The notes: generated by a model not told the origin, from the letters alone. Numbered from the stretch's first letter, positions 17,165 to 25,878 are shown. The stretch: DNA of 36,819 nucleotides from an uncultured Bacteroidota bacterium (GCA_903944755.1 CAJATB010000117.1:1-36819), one strand, 5' to 3'. Translations and numbers: made by a program.

Positions 17165-18970
17165 TTAAGCCTCTTTTTTTTCTGCAAACTGCATTTCATT
17201 CAATTTTGTATAAAATCCGCCCAAATTTAACAGCGCCGAGTGTGTACCCATTTCTTTGATTTGGCCCTTGTCTAAAACTATGATCATATCCGCTTTTCTA
17301 ATGGTCGAAAGCCTGTGCGCAATCACAATGGAAGTCCTTCCTTTTATGAGGGTGTCAATTGCTTTTTCAATAAGTTGTTCGCTTTCTGTATCGATAGACG
17401 AAGTCGCTTCGTCTAGGATTAAAATAGAAGGATTATATAGCAAGGCTCTTATAAAAGAGATTAATTGCCTTTGCCCTAAACTCAATGTCGCACCGCGTTC
17501 CATAACCTGATAATCATACCCACCAGGTAATTGCAGGATAAAATCATGCATATCAATCATTTTAGCCGCCGCATGAACCTGCTCCCTGGTAATAGCCTGG
17601 TTGCGTAAAGTGATATTGTCAAAAATAGACCCCGAAAATAAAAACACATCCTGTAACACCACCCCAATCGAAGCACGAAGCCTATCTAATGAATAGGATT
17701 CTATAGGATGGTCGTCTAGTAAAATGCTACCTCCCTGATAAGGATATAAACGATTTAAAATACTAATAATAGAGGTTTTCCCACTGCCCGTATGACCCAC
17801 TAATGCGACCGTTTGGCCGGCTTCGGCGGTAAAATCTATTCCGTTTAAGACCCAATTTGGAGGGTTATAAGCGAATTGGACTTTATTAAATTCAATCTTA
17901 CCCTTAATAATAGCTGGCGCATAGTTTCCTGTGTCAGCAGTAATGTCCTCATTGTCTAAAACCTTAAAAACGCGTTCTGCTGCAACCATCCCCATTTGCA
18001 AAACATTAAACTTATCGGCAATCATTCTTAGAGGCCTAAAAATTTGATTTAAAAACAAAATAAATGCTACCAACAAACCTGCATCTAGCGATTTGCCAGC
18101 AACCCACCAAACAATTAAACCAATACTCAAAGCTAATACCACTTCCACTACTGGAAAGAAAACTGAGTAGGCAAAAATGGCCCTAATATTTGCAACCTTG
18201 TGTTGGCCGTTTATTTTTTTAAACTTATCCAACTCTTTTTCTTCCGCAGCAAACGCTTGCACTACTTGCATTCCAGATATATGTTCTTGTACAAAAGCAT
18301 TCAATGCTGCTACTGCATTACGTACTTGTACAAAACTTTTATTTACACTTTCTTTAAAAAAATAAGTTGCAATAAGCATTATAGGGAAAGGTACTAAGCA
18401 AATAAGTGTCAGCCTCCAATCAATAAAAAACATAGTGGTTAGCGTGACAATAATAGTTAACATATCGGCAATAATGGGAATAAGCCCATCTGAAAAAATA
18501 TCATTAATACTTTCAATATCATTAATCGTTCTAGTGGTTAAAGTACCTATAGGTGTTTTATCAAACTGACGCATTTCCCAGTGCATAATTTTGTCATACA
18601 CTTTATTGCGCAAGTCTCTAATCACCTGCTGTCCTAACCAAGCCATTCCAAAAGTGAAGAAAAAACGCATCACCGTTTCCATTATAATAAATCCAACCTG
18701 AAATAAAGTAAGCGATAGGATTAAATGCAATGCCGACTGAAAAGCATTGGCAGGTAAAAACCAATGAACCCAGCTGGGCAAATTGACTATTTTGCCAATG
18801 GCCGTGTTTACGGTTGCTTGAATTAAATAAGGGCGAACGGGGGTTGCAAAAGCTAACACAATCGCCAATACCACATTTATAAAAAAAACAGTCCTGTAAG
18901 GTTTAACGAAAGAAAAAACTCTTTTTAAAATAGTCGCCTTAAAAATTTGCTTTGGCTGCGTTGTGGACAT
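17165..18970 (-). CDS. ABC exporter, fused membrane and ATPase domains
   Basis: A 601-residue half-transporter of the MsbA/multidrug type that would work as a homodimer. Residues 1-330 hold six transmembrane helices. The nucleotide-binding domain follows, with Walker A GHTGSGKT at about 392-399, signature LSLGQRQ at 496-502, Walker B ILILDEATSSID at 516-527 and the H-loop IAHRLST near 550. Likely substrates are lipids or drugs; MsbA-like lipid A export is possible but not provable. The start is the ATG at 18970; a TTG 9 bases upstream belongs to the promoter -7 element. Divergent from relA/spoT; atpB follows on the same strand with its own promoter. Confidence 0.9.
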   Translation of the reverse strand: MSTTQPKQIFKATILKRVFSFVKPYRTVFFINVVLAIVLAFATPVRPYLIQATVNTAIGKIVNLPSWVHWFLPANAFQSALHLILSLTLFQVGFIIMETVMRFFFTFGMAWLGQQVIRDLRNKVYDKIMHWEMRQFDKTPIGTLTTRTINDIESINDIFSDGLIPIIADMLTIIVTLTTMFFIDWRLTLICLVPFPIMLIATYFFKESVNKSFVQVRNAVAALNAFVQEHISGMQVVQAFAAEEKELDKFKKINGQHKVANIRAIFAYSVFFPVVEVVLALSIGLIVWWVAGKSLDAGLLVAFILFLNQIFRPLRMIADKFNVLQMGMVAAERVFKVLDNEDITADTGNYAPAIIKGKIEFNKVQFAYNPPNWVLNGIDFTAEAGQTVALVGHTGSGKTSIISILNRLYPYQGGSILLDDHPIESYSLDRLRASIGVVLQDVFLFSGSIFDNITLRNQAITREQVHAAAKMIDMHDFILQLPGGYDYQVMERGATLSLGQRQLISFIRALLYNPSILILDEATSSIDTESEQLIEKAIDTLIKGRTSIVIAHRLSTIRKADMIIVLDKGQIKEMGTHSALLNLGGFYTKLNEMQFAEKKEA

Positions 18971-18976
18971 AGGGTT

Positions 18977-18984
18977 CAAAGTTA
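18977..18984 (-). promoter_or_regulatory. Promoter -7 element of the ABC exporter gene
   Basis: TAACTTTG on the minus strand is a perfect TAnnTTTG ending 6 bases before the ATG at 18970. The TTG inside it is what would make a 3-residue longer frame, so this motif also decides the start. The expected -33 region reads TTTAC rather than TTTG. Confidence 0.55.
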
Positions 18985-19000
18985 CACTATCTGTTTGTTC

Positions 19001-19034
19001 TTTGTAAAAATCCTACTGCTTTTACGTATTTTCG
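19001..19034 (+). promoter_or_regulatory. Promoter of the (p)ppGpp synthetase/hydrolase gene
   Basis: A TTTG at 19001-19004, a 22-base spacer and TATTTTCG at 19027-19034 (7 of 8 matches to TAnnTTTG) lead to the ATG at 19042 after only 7 bases. It is back to back with the ABC exporter promoter in a 71-base region. Confidence 0.55.
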
Positions 19035-19041
19035 TAGTACG

Positions 19042-21300
19042 ATGGACCCAATGGAACAAGATATGATGCAAGTGGAGAATAGCAAGTACACCTTGAATGA
19101 AGAACAAGAGAATAAAGAAATTGTTCGTCATTATCGTGCGTTACTCCGATCCTTAAGGCCTAAGATAAAAAAAGGCGATAAGGAACTATTGCGTACTGCT
19201 TTTGAAATGGCGACAAATGCACACAAAACCATGCGCCGCAAAAGTGGCGAGCCTTATATATTTCACCCAATTGCAGTTGCTATGATTTGTGTGGATGAAA
19301 TTGGATTAGGGGTTCGAAGTACTATTTGCGCACTATTGCATGACACCGTAGAAGACACCGACATAACCTTAGATGATATTAAAAGTGAATTTGGGAATGA
19401 GATTGCAAAAATAGTAGACGGGTTAACTAAGATATCTACGGTGATGAGTGCGAATAGTAGTCAGCAAGCGGAGAACTTTAAAAAAATATTACTTACACTT
19501 ACCGACGACCCAAGAGTTATACTAATAAAATTAGCAGACCGCTTACACAATATGCGTACGCTGGATTCCATGAAGCAAGAAAAACAATTAAAGATTGCTT
19601 CTGAAACCATTTGGGTTTACTCCCCATTAGCACACAGGATGGGACTTTACAGTATCAAGACAGAATTAGAAGATTTGTCGATGAAGTTTCTTGAGCCCGA
19701 CACCTATCGCGAAATTGCAAAAAAATTAAGTGAAACAAAAAGAGAAAGGACAAAATATATTAATGAGTTTGTTAGACCATTAAAAGACAAGCTAATACAA
19801 TCTGGATTTGATTTCGAAATTTATGGGCGACCAAAAAGCATTCATTCTATTTGGAACAAAATAAAGAAGAAGGGTGTGAGCTTTGAAGAGGTATATGACT
19901 TGTTTGCCATTAGAGTAATACTAGACGTTCCCCTAGAAATGGAAAAAGAAGTTTGTTGGAAAGTATATTCACTAATTACCGACGAATACCTTCCTTCTCC
20001 TGAACGTTTAAGAGACTGGTTAAGTAATCCAAAAAGTAATGGTTACGAGGCATTACACACTACCGTAATGGGACCACAGGGCAAATGGGTGGAAGTGCAG
20101 ATACGCACTAAACGAATGAACGAAATTGCTGAAAAAGGATTAGCTGCTCATTTTAAATATAAAGAAGGTACACAAACCGAGGATCGTTTTGATAAATGGT
20201 TTGTACAAATACGAGAAGCTTTAAGCAATCAACAAGAAGAAGGTATTGATTTTTTACAAGACTTTAAAACCTCTTTTTTAGCAGAAGAAATTTACGTATA
20301 CACCCCAAAAGGAGACGTTAAAATGTTGCCAATTAATAGTACCGCATTGGACTTCGCTTTTAATATTCACTCTGTAATTGGTTCTAAATGTATTGGCGCA
20401 AAAGTGAATCACAAACTCGTACCACTTGGACATAAATTAAGAAGTGGTGACCAAATTGAAATTATCACTAGCAATAAGCAAAAGCCAAACGAAGATTGGC
20501 TAAGTATTGTAGTAACAGCGAAGGCAAAAAATAGTATCAAGGACTCCCTAAGAGAAGAAAAGAAAATTATTTCAGAAGAAGGTAAATATACATTGCAAAG
20601 AAAGCTAGAAGGTATTGGCGCAGTGTATAATCCTTATAATGTTGACCAGGTTATGAACTTCTATAAGTTACATAGTCAATTGGATTTATTATATAAAATT
20701 GCCACTAAGAATATTGATTTAAAAGAACTTAAAACCTTTCAGGTTTTAGGAGACAAAATTGAGGTACCAAAACCAGTCAATGTCCCTACAGAAATTAACC
20801 ATGAAACACATGCCGCTAAATCACCCTCTAAAAAAGATGCCGAATTAATTATTTTTGGAGAGTCGAGTGACCAGATAAAATACGCATTAGCTAAATGTTG
20901 CAATCCTATACCAGGAGATGATGTTTTTGGTTTTGTAAGCACCGGTAAAGGATTAATTATACACCGCACTACTTGCCCTAATGCAACGCAATTGTTAGCG
21001 AACTACGGTCACAGAGTAGTTAAAACCAAATGGGCGAAAAATAAGGAAATATCATTCCTTACAGGACTTAGTATTATTGGCTTAGATGACGTTGGTGTTG
21101 TTAATAAAATAACTAGTATTATTAGCGGAGAACTTAAAATAAATATAGCCGCCTTGACCATTGAGTCCAAGGAAGGCCTTTTCCAAGGGACGATAAAAGT
21201 GTATGTGCACGATAAGGAAGAGCTAGAAACCCTAGTAGATAGAATTAAGTCCCTAAATGGCATTCAACAAGTTAACAGGTTTGATACGGAAACTGTGTAA
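19042..21300 (+). CDS. Bifunctional (p)ppGpp synthetase/hydrolase (Rel/SpoT)
   Basis: This enzyme makes and degrades the alarmone (p)ppGpp in the stringent response. The 752-residue protein is full length. The hydrolase HD domain is intact: His75 in FHPIAVA, His100-Asp101 and Glu104-Asp105 in LLHDTVEDTD, and ADRLHNMRT near 165-173. The synthetase domain has YGRPKSIHSIWNKIKKKG at 261-278. A TGS domain (EEIYVYTPKGDVKMLP) lies near residue 415 and an ACT domain at the C-terminus (about 675-745). Both active sites look complete, so a bifunctional Rel is expected, as usual for a single long RSH protein in Bacteroidota. Its promoter lies 7 bases from the ATG. purA follows on the same strand. Confidence 0.94.
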   Translation: MDPMEQDMMQVENSKYTLNEEQENKEIVRHYRALLRSLRPKIKKGDKELLRTAFEMATNAHKTMRRKSGEPYIFHPIAVAMICVDEIGLGVRSTICALLHDTVEDTDITLDDIKSEFGNEIAKIVDGLTKISTVMSANSSQQAENFKKILLTLTDDPRVILIKLADRLHNMRTLDSMKQEKQLKIASETIWVYSPLAHRMGLYSIKTELEDLSMKFLEPDTYREIAKKLSETKRERTKYINEFVRPLKDKLIQSGFDFEIYGRPKSIHSIWNKIKKKGVSFEEVYDLFAIRVILDVPLEMEKEVCWKVYSLITDEYLPSPERLRDWLSNPKSNGYEALHTTVMGPQGKWVEVQIRTKRMNEIAEKGLAAHFKYKEGTQTEDRFDKWFVQIREALSNQQEEGIDFLQDFKTSFLAEEIYVYTPKGDVKMLPINSTALDFAFNIHSVIGSKCIGAKVNHKLVPLGHKLRSGDQIEIITSNKQKPNEDWLSIVVTAKAKNSIKDSLREEKKIISEEGKYTLQRKLEGIGAVYNPYNVDQVMNFYKLHSQLDLLYKIATKNIDLKELKTFQVLGDKIEVPKPVNVPTEINHETHAAKSPSKKDAELIIFGESSDQIKYALAKCCNPIPGDDVFGFVSTGKGLIIHRTTCPNATQLLANYGHRVVKTKWAKNKEISFLTGLSIIGLDDVGVVNKITSIISGELKINIAALTIESKEGLFQGTIKVYVHDKEELETLVDRIKSLNGIQQVNRFDTETV

Positions 21301-21351
21301 AAGTTACCTCAATTAATTCCCGTTTAAATAGGTAATAAAGTATTCTAGACT

Positions 21352-21359
21352 TATTTTTG
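21352..21359 (+). promoter_or_regulatory. Promoter -7 element of purA
   Basis: TATTTTTG is a perfect TAnnTTTG, 19 bases before the purA ATG. No good -33 TTG is seen at the normal distance, so the call rests on one element. Confidence 0.45.
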
Positions 21360-21378
21360 CATCCTCAAACACAAAATC

Positions 21379-22641
21379 ATGGTAGACGTAATTTTAGGAC
21401 TTCAATGGGGCGACGAAGGGAAAGGGAAAATTGTTGATTATTTCGCCCCTAAGTATGATATAATTGCAAGGTTTCAAGGTGGACCAAATGCAGGTCACAC
21501 ATTGTATGTAAACGGCACTAAGATGGTTTTGCACCAAATACCATCGGGCATTTTCCATCAAGATAAAATTAATATTATAGGTAATGGTGTGGTATTAGAT
21601 CCTGTTACCTTAAAGAAAGAATGTGATGCAGTTGCTAGTATGGGTGTTGATGTGAAAAAAAACTTATTCATTTCCGAGAGAACAAATATTATCATCCCAA
21701 GTCACCGAGCTTTAGATAAAGCTTCTGAGCTATCAAAGGGAGAAAGTAAAATTGGTTCTACTTTAAAAGGTATTGGGCCTGCTTATATGGATAAGACAGG
21801 TAGAAACGCACTAAGAGTAGGGGATTTATTAAACAAAAACTTCATAAGCAAATACATTGCGCTACGTATGAAGCACCAGAAAATTTTAGATAGTTATAAT
21901 TTCAACGAGGACTTCAGTGAAATGGAAGCTGAATTTTTTGAAGCACTAGAATTTTTAAAGACCTTGAATATTATCAATTGCGAATATTTTATCAATGATC
22001 AAATCTCAAAGGGTAAAAAAGTATTAGCAGAAGGCGCTCAAGGCTCCATGTTGGATATAGACTTCGGTACCTTCCCTTTTGTAACTTCAAGCAATACGAT
22101 TTCTGCAGGGGTATGTACTGGCTTAGGGATTTCACCTAAACTAATTGGAGAGGTATTTGGAATTTCAAAGGCTTATTGCACACGTGTAGGAAGTGGCCCA
22201 TTCCCTACCGAATTACATGACGAGAAAGGGGAAGAACTTAGAAAAATAGGAAGTGAATTTGGCGCAACCACAGGCCGCCCACGTCGTTGTGGCTGGATTG
22301 ACTTGGTTGCTTTAAAATACACTTGTATGATTAACGGTGTCACCCAAATTATAATGACAAAAGCAGATATTTTAGACTCTTTCAAAGAATTAGAATTAGG
22401 TATTGCCTATGAAATGGAAGGGAAGCAAATAGATTATGTTCCATTCCAATTAGTAGGCACGCCCGTTACCCCTATTTGGAAAAAGATGGCCGGATGGGAT
22501 GTAGATTCTACCAAAATGAAGCACGAAAATGAACTACCTGCAACCATGAAGTCTTATATTGAATTTATTAATACTTACTTGGGCGTTCCGGTTAAATTTG
22601 TTTCTAACGGCCCGGGAAGAGACCAAATAATTCATTTATAA
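21379..22641 (+). CDS. purA: Adenylosuccinate synthetase
   Basis: PurA joins IMP and aspartate with GTP hydrolysis, the first committed step from IMP to AMP. The 420-residue length is normal. The N-terminal GTP-binding loop WGDEGKGK spans residues 10-17, with catalytic Asp12, and GGPNAGHT (34-41) brings the second catalytic residue His40. Later blocks include GSTLKGIGPAYMDKTGR, EGAQGSMLDIDFGTFPFVTSSN and TTGRPRRCGW, all characteristic. It lies 78 bases after the Rel/SpoT gene. A single-element promoter at 21352-21359 suggests its own transcript. In relatives (p)ppGpp inhibits PurA, so the neighbourhood with Rel/SpoT makes physiological sense, though this is inference. Confidence 0.97.
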   Translation: MVDVILGLQWGDEGKGKIVDYFAPKYDIIARFQGGPNAGHTLYVNGTKMVLHQIPSGIFHQDKINIIGNGVVLDPVTLKKECDAVASMGVDVKKNLFISERTNIIIPSHRALDKASELSKGESKIGSTLKGIGPAYMDKTGRNALRVGDLLNKNFISKYIALRMKHQKILDSYNFNEDFSEMEAEFFEALEFLKTLNIINCEYFINDQISKGKKVLAEGAQGSMLDIDFGTFPFVTSSNTISAGVCTGLGISPKLIGEVFGISKAYCTRVGSGPFPTELHDEKGEELRKIGSEFGATTGRPRRCGWIDLVALKYTCMINGVTQIIMTKADILDSFKELELGIAYEMEGKQIDYVPFQLVGTPVTPIWKKMAGWDVDSTKMKHENELPATMKSYIEFINTYLGVPVKFVSNGPGRDQIIHL

Positions 22642-22720
22642 TTTTTCAAAAAAGAAGGCTATTTTTTTTGGTAAATAAAGAAAACAATTGAAATTTTACA
22701 GTGTAATTAGTTAACACCTT

Positions 22721-23086
22721 ATGGCAGTAAAAATAGAAAAAGAAAAAAAGACCGCTGGTACAAAATCTGGTTTAGATAAAGCGGTAAAAGTGAGCAAAGC
22801 AAGTCCTAAGAAAAAATCCAAGGAAGAGGATGCGGATGCATCCGATGTAGACGATGATATAGAGGAGGACGCTGAAGAGGTCGAGGACGACTGGGCTAAA
22901 TCCGAAGAAGAGGATAATTGGGATCCTGATTTTGAAGAATTTGATATGCCGAAGAAATCGGCAAAAAAACCAGGCAAATCTAAGAAAGCAGATGAAGACG
23001 ACGAGTTTTCATTAGACGAGGATTTAAAAGGCTTGGATGACGACGATTTGTTTGATGAGAAAGATGAATTTGACGACGACTTTTAA
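22721..23086 (+). CDS. Very acidic low-complexity protein, function unknown
   Basis: A 121-residue protein with about 39 percent Asp plus Glu. It opens with a Lys-rich segment (residues 4-34), then an acidic run (35-75) with a conserved-looking core NWDPDFEEFDMPKK, a second Lys-rich patch (77-90) and a final Asp-rich tail. No fold or active site can be named; it is probably disordered. I recall similar acidic proteins, with the same WDPDFEEF core, in other Bacteroidota, sometimes mislabelled as DNA primase. Lys/Asp codon use looks like that of its neighbours. It follows purA by 79 bases without a clear promoter. A nucleic-acid mimic or RNA polymerase delta-like role is speculation. Confidence 0.7.
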   Translation: MAVKIEKEKKTAGTKSGLDKAVKVSKASPKKKSKEEDADASDVDDDIEEDAEEVEDDWAKSEEEDNWDPDFEEFDMPKKSAKKPGKSKKADEDDEFSLDEDLKGLDDDDLFDEKDEFDDDF

Positions 23087-23088
23087 TT

Positions 23089-23124
23089 AAGTATTTAGTA
23101 GCATCTTCCTAATTACTAATACTT
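23089..23124. terminator. Weak hairpin between convergent genes
   Basis: An AT-rich stem of 7+4 base pairs with one bulge (23089-23100 with 23114-23124) and a 13-base loop starts 2 bases after the acidic-protein stop and overlaps the end of the transglycosylase gene. It could end transcripts from both sides, but no T tract follows on either strand. Confidence 0.35.
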
Positions 23125-24102
23125 GATTTCGTATAACCCTTTAATTGAGGCCTGTAAAATTTCTTTTTTATGGGCCTCAAATATTTCTACCCCACCCTTG
23201 GGTAAGGTTAAATTATACCGCTTTCCTTGGGACAGCGTTTTTTCCATTATCGGATTTAATTGTGCAAGCTGGCTTTCTGAAATTTTTATCCATATGGCAA
23301 TCACCGAAAGCTTATATCTACCACTAATGATTACTTGTTCATATAATGCAATGTCTCGCTGACTAATTCCAACCTGTGGCTGTTTATTTATAATCTCTGA
23401 CGCACGTAAAGCATCTTCTTCAAAAACATAATGTGTAGCAATGAACTTCTTAACATGATTTCTAGTCTCTAAAGGCAAATCATATTGTATTTGCCAAAAA
23501 TCATTACTTCCCTTTTTTTTAATTACCTGTCTCATTCTTCCAGCACCCCCATTATAGGCAGCCACAACTAATAACCAGTCTCCAAATTCTGCATACAATT
23601 CTTTCAAAATGGTGCAAGCCGCTTGTGTACTTTTATAATAGTCGGTTCTTTCATCTATAGGCAATAATTTTAGCCCCAACCTCTTGGCTTCCTCTGGCAT
23701 AATTTGCCAAGGCCCAGCTGCTCCGGCCCAAGAAACCAAATTAGAAGCCAAGCTACTTTCAATTACACTCAAATATTTTAATTCTACCGGGATCCCATTT
23801 TTTGTTAAAATTTGATCATACAAATTAAAATAAGGCCTTGCCCAAGTTTTCATTTTTAACAATGAAGGCCCTTGCTTTTCCATGTAGGCTTCAATAAAAC
23901 TAACCCCCTTTGCGTTTAACTGAAATTGAAACGGTTTATTATTATCTCCTGTATTAGTCACTTTAAATAAGCTTGAAAAACCAACCCTAAATTGTTCAGT
24001 TGAATCGGACTGCGCAATTGAATTATACCCAGTCAATAGCAGTAATACTACAGGTAATAAAAAAATAATGAAAATCGATTTAATAAGGTATTGAAAACGC
24101 AT
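23116..24102 (-). CDS. Lytic murein transglycosylase (SLT domain, MltD-like)
   Basis: Cleaves the glycan strands of peptidoglycan in the periplasm, forming 1,6-anhydro ends. The 328-residue protein begins with a signal peptide (hydrophobic residues 9-25). The SLT domain carries the catalytic Glu115 in LSVIESSL, the motif GAAGPWQIMP at 127-136 and AAYNGGAGR at 181-189. The region after residue 240 (GRYKLSVIAIWIKISESQLAQLNP) looks like a LysM-type or degenerate glycan-binding module. Its ATG lies 2 bases after the gatA stop, so it is translationally coupled to gatA. Likely in the tatA-gatA-slt transcription unit. Confidence 0.88.
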   Translation of the reverse strand: MRFQYLIKSIFIIFLLPVVLLLLTGYNSIAQSDSTEQFRVGFSSLFKVTNTGDNNKPFQFQLNAKGVSFIEAYMEKQGPSLLKMKTWARPYFNLYDQILTKNGIPVELKYLSVIESSLASNLVSWAGAAGPWQIMPEEAKRLGLKLLPIDERTDYYKSTQAACTILKELYAEFGDWLLVVAAYNGGAGRMRQVIKKKGSNDFWQIQYDLPLETRNHVKKFIATHYVFEEDALRASEIINKQPQVGISQRDIALYEQVIISGRYKLSVIAIWIKISESQLAQLNPIMEKTLSQGKRYNLTLPKGGVEIFEAHKKEILQASIKGLYEIKY

Positions 24103-24104
24103 GA

Positions 24105-25538
24105 TTATTGATTTTCCATAAGCGTTTTAGAAAAACTAAGTAAGCCTGTTTCATTACCGGACGCACTCATTACTTGTAAACCAAAAGGCATGCCATTGGA
24201 ATGTTTGAATAATGGAATGGAAATAGCTGGTATGCCAACCAAATTAGCATAAACAGTATAGATATCCGCTAAAAACATTTCAGTGGCAGAGTGATTGTGC
24301 TCCCCTAATTTAAAAGCAGGGCTTGGAACAGTTGGAGATACTAAAATATCATAGTTCACAAACAAGTTATTTGTCAAGTCTACTAGCTTTTGACGTACTT
24401 GTTGCGCCTTTGTAAAATATGCATCAAAATAACCGGCACTTAAAACAAAAGTGCCTAGCAAAATTCTTCGCTGTACTTCTTCCCCAAAGCCTTCCGTACG
24501 TGATTTTTTATATAAATCGGCAAGGTCATCAATAGGCCCATTTGTTCTGTGTCCAAATTTAATCCCATCAAACCTAGATAAATTACTCGACGCTTCGGCG
24601 GTGGTAAGCACATAATAAGTGGGCACTAAATAATTCAGTAAACTAAAATCAATGGCTTCTACCGTAAACCCCTTTGCTTTTAGACTTTCTAAATAGGTTT
24701 CGGTTTGTAATTTTATTTCAGGATCCAATCCAGGATGAGATAATGTTTCTTTAAAGTAAGCGACTTTCTTAGGGATTGGCAATGCTTCTATTTCAGTACT
24801 ATAAAAAGGAACTTCTTTTTGAGAAACAGTACTATCAAAATTATCCGCACCTGCAATCACTTCTAAAACTAAGGCCGCATCTTGAACAGTATGGGAGAAT
24901 ATGCCAATTTGATCAAAGGAGGACGCGTACGCGATTAAACCATACCTTGAAATTCTTCCATAACTTGGTTTTAATCCTACTACACCACAAAAATCTGCAG
25001 GCTGCCTAACAGAACCTCCGGTATCAGAACCTAAACTAATCATACAAAGGTTAGCCTGAACTCCCACAGCCGAACCTCCCGAAGAACCACCTGGCACCCT
25101 AGTTGGGTCAATTGCATTTTTTACAGAGCCGAAAGCAGAATTTTCATTGCTACTACCCATTGCAAATTCATCGCAGTTTTGGCGACCAATAATAATGGCC
25201 CCTTCCCCTAATAATTTTTCGATAGCTGTTGCCGAATAAACTGCAGTATAATTTTCTATAATTTTCGAAGCTGCACTTACTATATGCCCCTTATAACAAA
25301 TCACATCCTTAATACCCACTACCACACCATGCAATTTACCCATTGGTTTGCCTGCAGCCAATTCCGCATCTAATTCAACGGCACGCGCTTCTGCCTCAGC
25401 AGCAAATACTTCTAAAAAAGCATTCAACTGTTTATGCTGTTCAATTTGATGTAAATAAAATTGTACGGTTTGAATACAGGACTGTTCCCCAGCTAATAAA
25501 GCAGCTTGGTAGTCTTTGATTGTGTTAAAACGAAACAA
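24105..25538 (-). CDS. gatA: Asp-tRNA(Asn)/Glu-tRNA(Gln) amidotransferase subunit A
   Basis: GatA is the glutaminase/amidase subunit of GatCAB, which amidates misacylated Glu-tRNA(Gln) or Asp-tRNA(Asn). The 477-residue protein has the amidase triad Lys77 (VVGIKDV), Ser152 (GGSSGGSA) and Ser176 (GSDTGGSVRQPA). The start codon is TTG at 25538: an in-frame TAG stands two codons upstream and the first internal Met is near residue 66, so no ATG start can give a full protein. gatB and gatC are not next to it. tatA is 35 bases upstream and the transglycosylase gene 2 bases downstream, an arrangement with no obvious functional link. Confidence 0.94.
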   Translation of the reverse strand: MFRFNTIKDYQAALLAGEQSCIQTVQFYLHQIEQHKQLNAFLEVFAAEAEARAVELDAELAAGKPMGKLHGVVVGIKDVICYKGHIVSAASKIIENYTAVYSATAIEKLLGEGAIIIGRQNCDEFAMGSSNENSAFGSVKNAIDPTRVPGGSSGGSAVGVQANLCMISLGSDTGGSVRQPADFCGVVGLKPSYGRISRYGLIAYASSFDQIGIFSHTVQDAALVLEVIAGADNFDSTVSQKEVPFYSTEIEALPIPKKVAYFKETLSHPGLDPEIKLQTETYLESLKAKGFTVEAIDFSLLNYLVPTYYVLTTAEASSNLSRFDGIKFGHRTNGPIDDLADLYKKSRTEGFGEEVQRRILLGTFVLSAGYFDAYFTKAQQVRQKLVDLTNNLFVNYDILVSPTVPSPAFKLGEHNHSATEMFLADIYTVYANLVGIPAISIPLFKHSNGMPFGLQVMSASGNETGLLSFSKTLMENQ

Positions 25539-25573
25539 AGGCTAAAATGTTAATGGATGAAAAATGAAATGTA

Positions 25574-25762
25574 CTAAGAAGCTTTCTCGTCTTTCTCTTT
25601 GATACCGTCTTCGATTTCTTTTTTCACGTTATTTTTAGCGTCATTAAATTCACGAATCCCCTTACCTAAACCTTTCATGAATTCAGGGATTTTTCTTCCA
25701 CCAAACATTACTAAAATAACCACACCAATTATTAATAATTCTTGAAATCCTAAGTTGCCCAT
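25574..25762 (-). CDS. tatA: Twin-arginine translocase subunit TatA/E
   Basis: TatA oligomerises to form the passage for folded proteins recognised by TatBC. The 62-residue protein has one N-terminal transmembrane helix (about residues 6-20, FQELLIIGVVILVMF), the conserved hinge FGGRKIPEF and an amphipathic helix MKGLGKGIREF, then a short charged tail. The Glu8 inside the membrane stretch is at the conserved polar position of TatA. It has its own promoter-like element upstream and a terminator of rplS before that, so it appears to start a unit with gatA and the transglycosylase. tatC is not in the window. Confidence 0.93.
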   Translation of the reverse strand: MGNLGFQELLIIGVVILVMFGGRKIPEFMKGLGKGIREFNDAKNNVKKEIEDGIKEKDEKAS

Positions 25763-25781
25763 AATGTTAAATTTAGAATAT

Positions 25782-25815
25782 TAAAGGTAAGGTAATTCTA
25801 AAAGAGAATTGCCAA
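25782..25815 (-). promoter_or_regulatory. Possible promoter of the tatA-gatA unit
   Basis: TACCTTTA (25789-25782) matches TAnnTTTG at 7 of 8 positions, with a TTG at 25815-25813 and a 23-base spacer. It ends 19 bases before the tatA ATG, the same geometry as the atpB promoter. Confidence 0.5.
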
Positions 25816-25843
25816 TTTAAACCGATTTAAGGTAATTATACGT

Positions 25844-25878
25844 TAAAATAAAAGCGGCCCCGAAATTCGGAGCCGCTT
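25844..25878 (-). terminator. Intrinsic terminator of rplS
   Basis: A stem of 7 bp (25852-25858 with 25872-25878), extended by an inner CCGA/TCGG helix after one mismatch, is followed on the minus strand by a T-rich tract. It lies 40 bases after the rplS stop. Confidence 0.8.

Noticed and set aside
18971-18979. TTG start adding three residues to the ABC exporter
   Set aside because: The TTG is part of a perfect TAnnTTTG promoter element; the ATG at 18970 is a better start.
21304-21335. Inverted repeat TTACCT/AGGTAA between Rel/SpoT and purA
   Set aside because: Six pairs around a 20-base loop without a T tract; no clear function as operator or terminator.
22646-22675. Terminator-like A-run/T-run after purA
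   Set aside because: The possible stem is almost only A-T pairs with an uneven loop; too weak to call.
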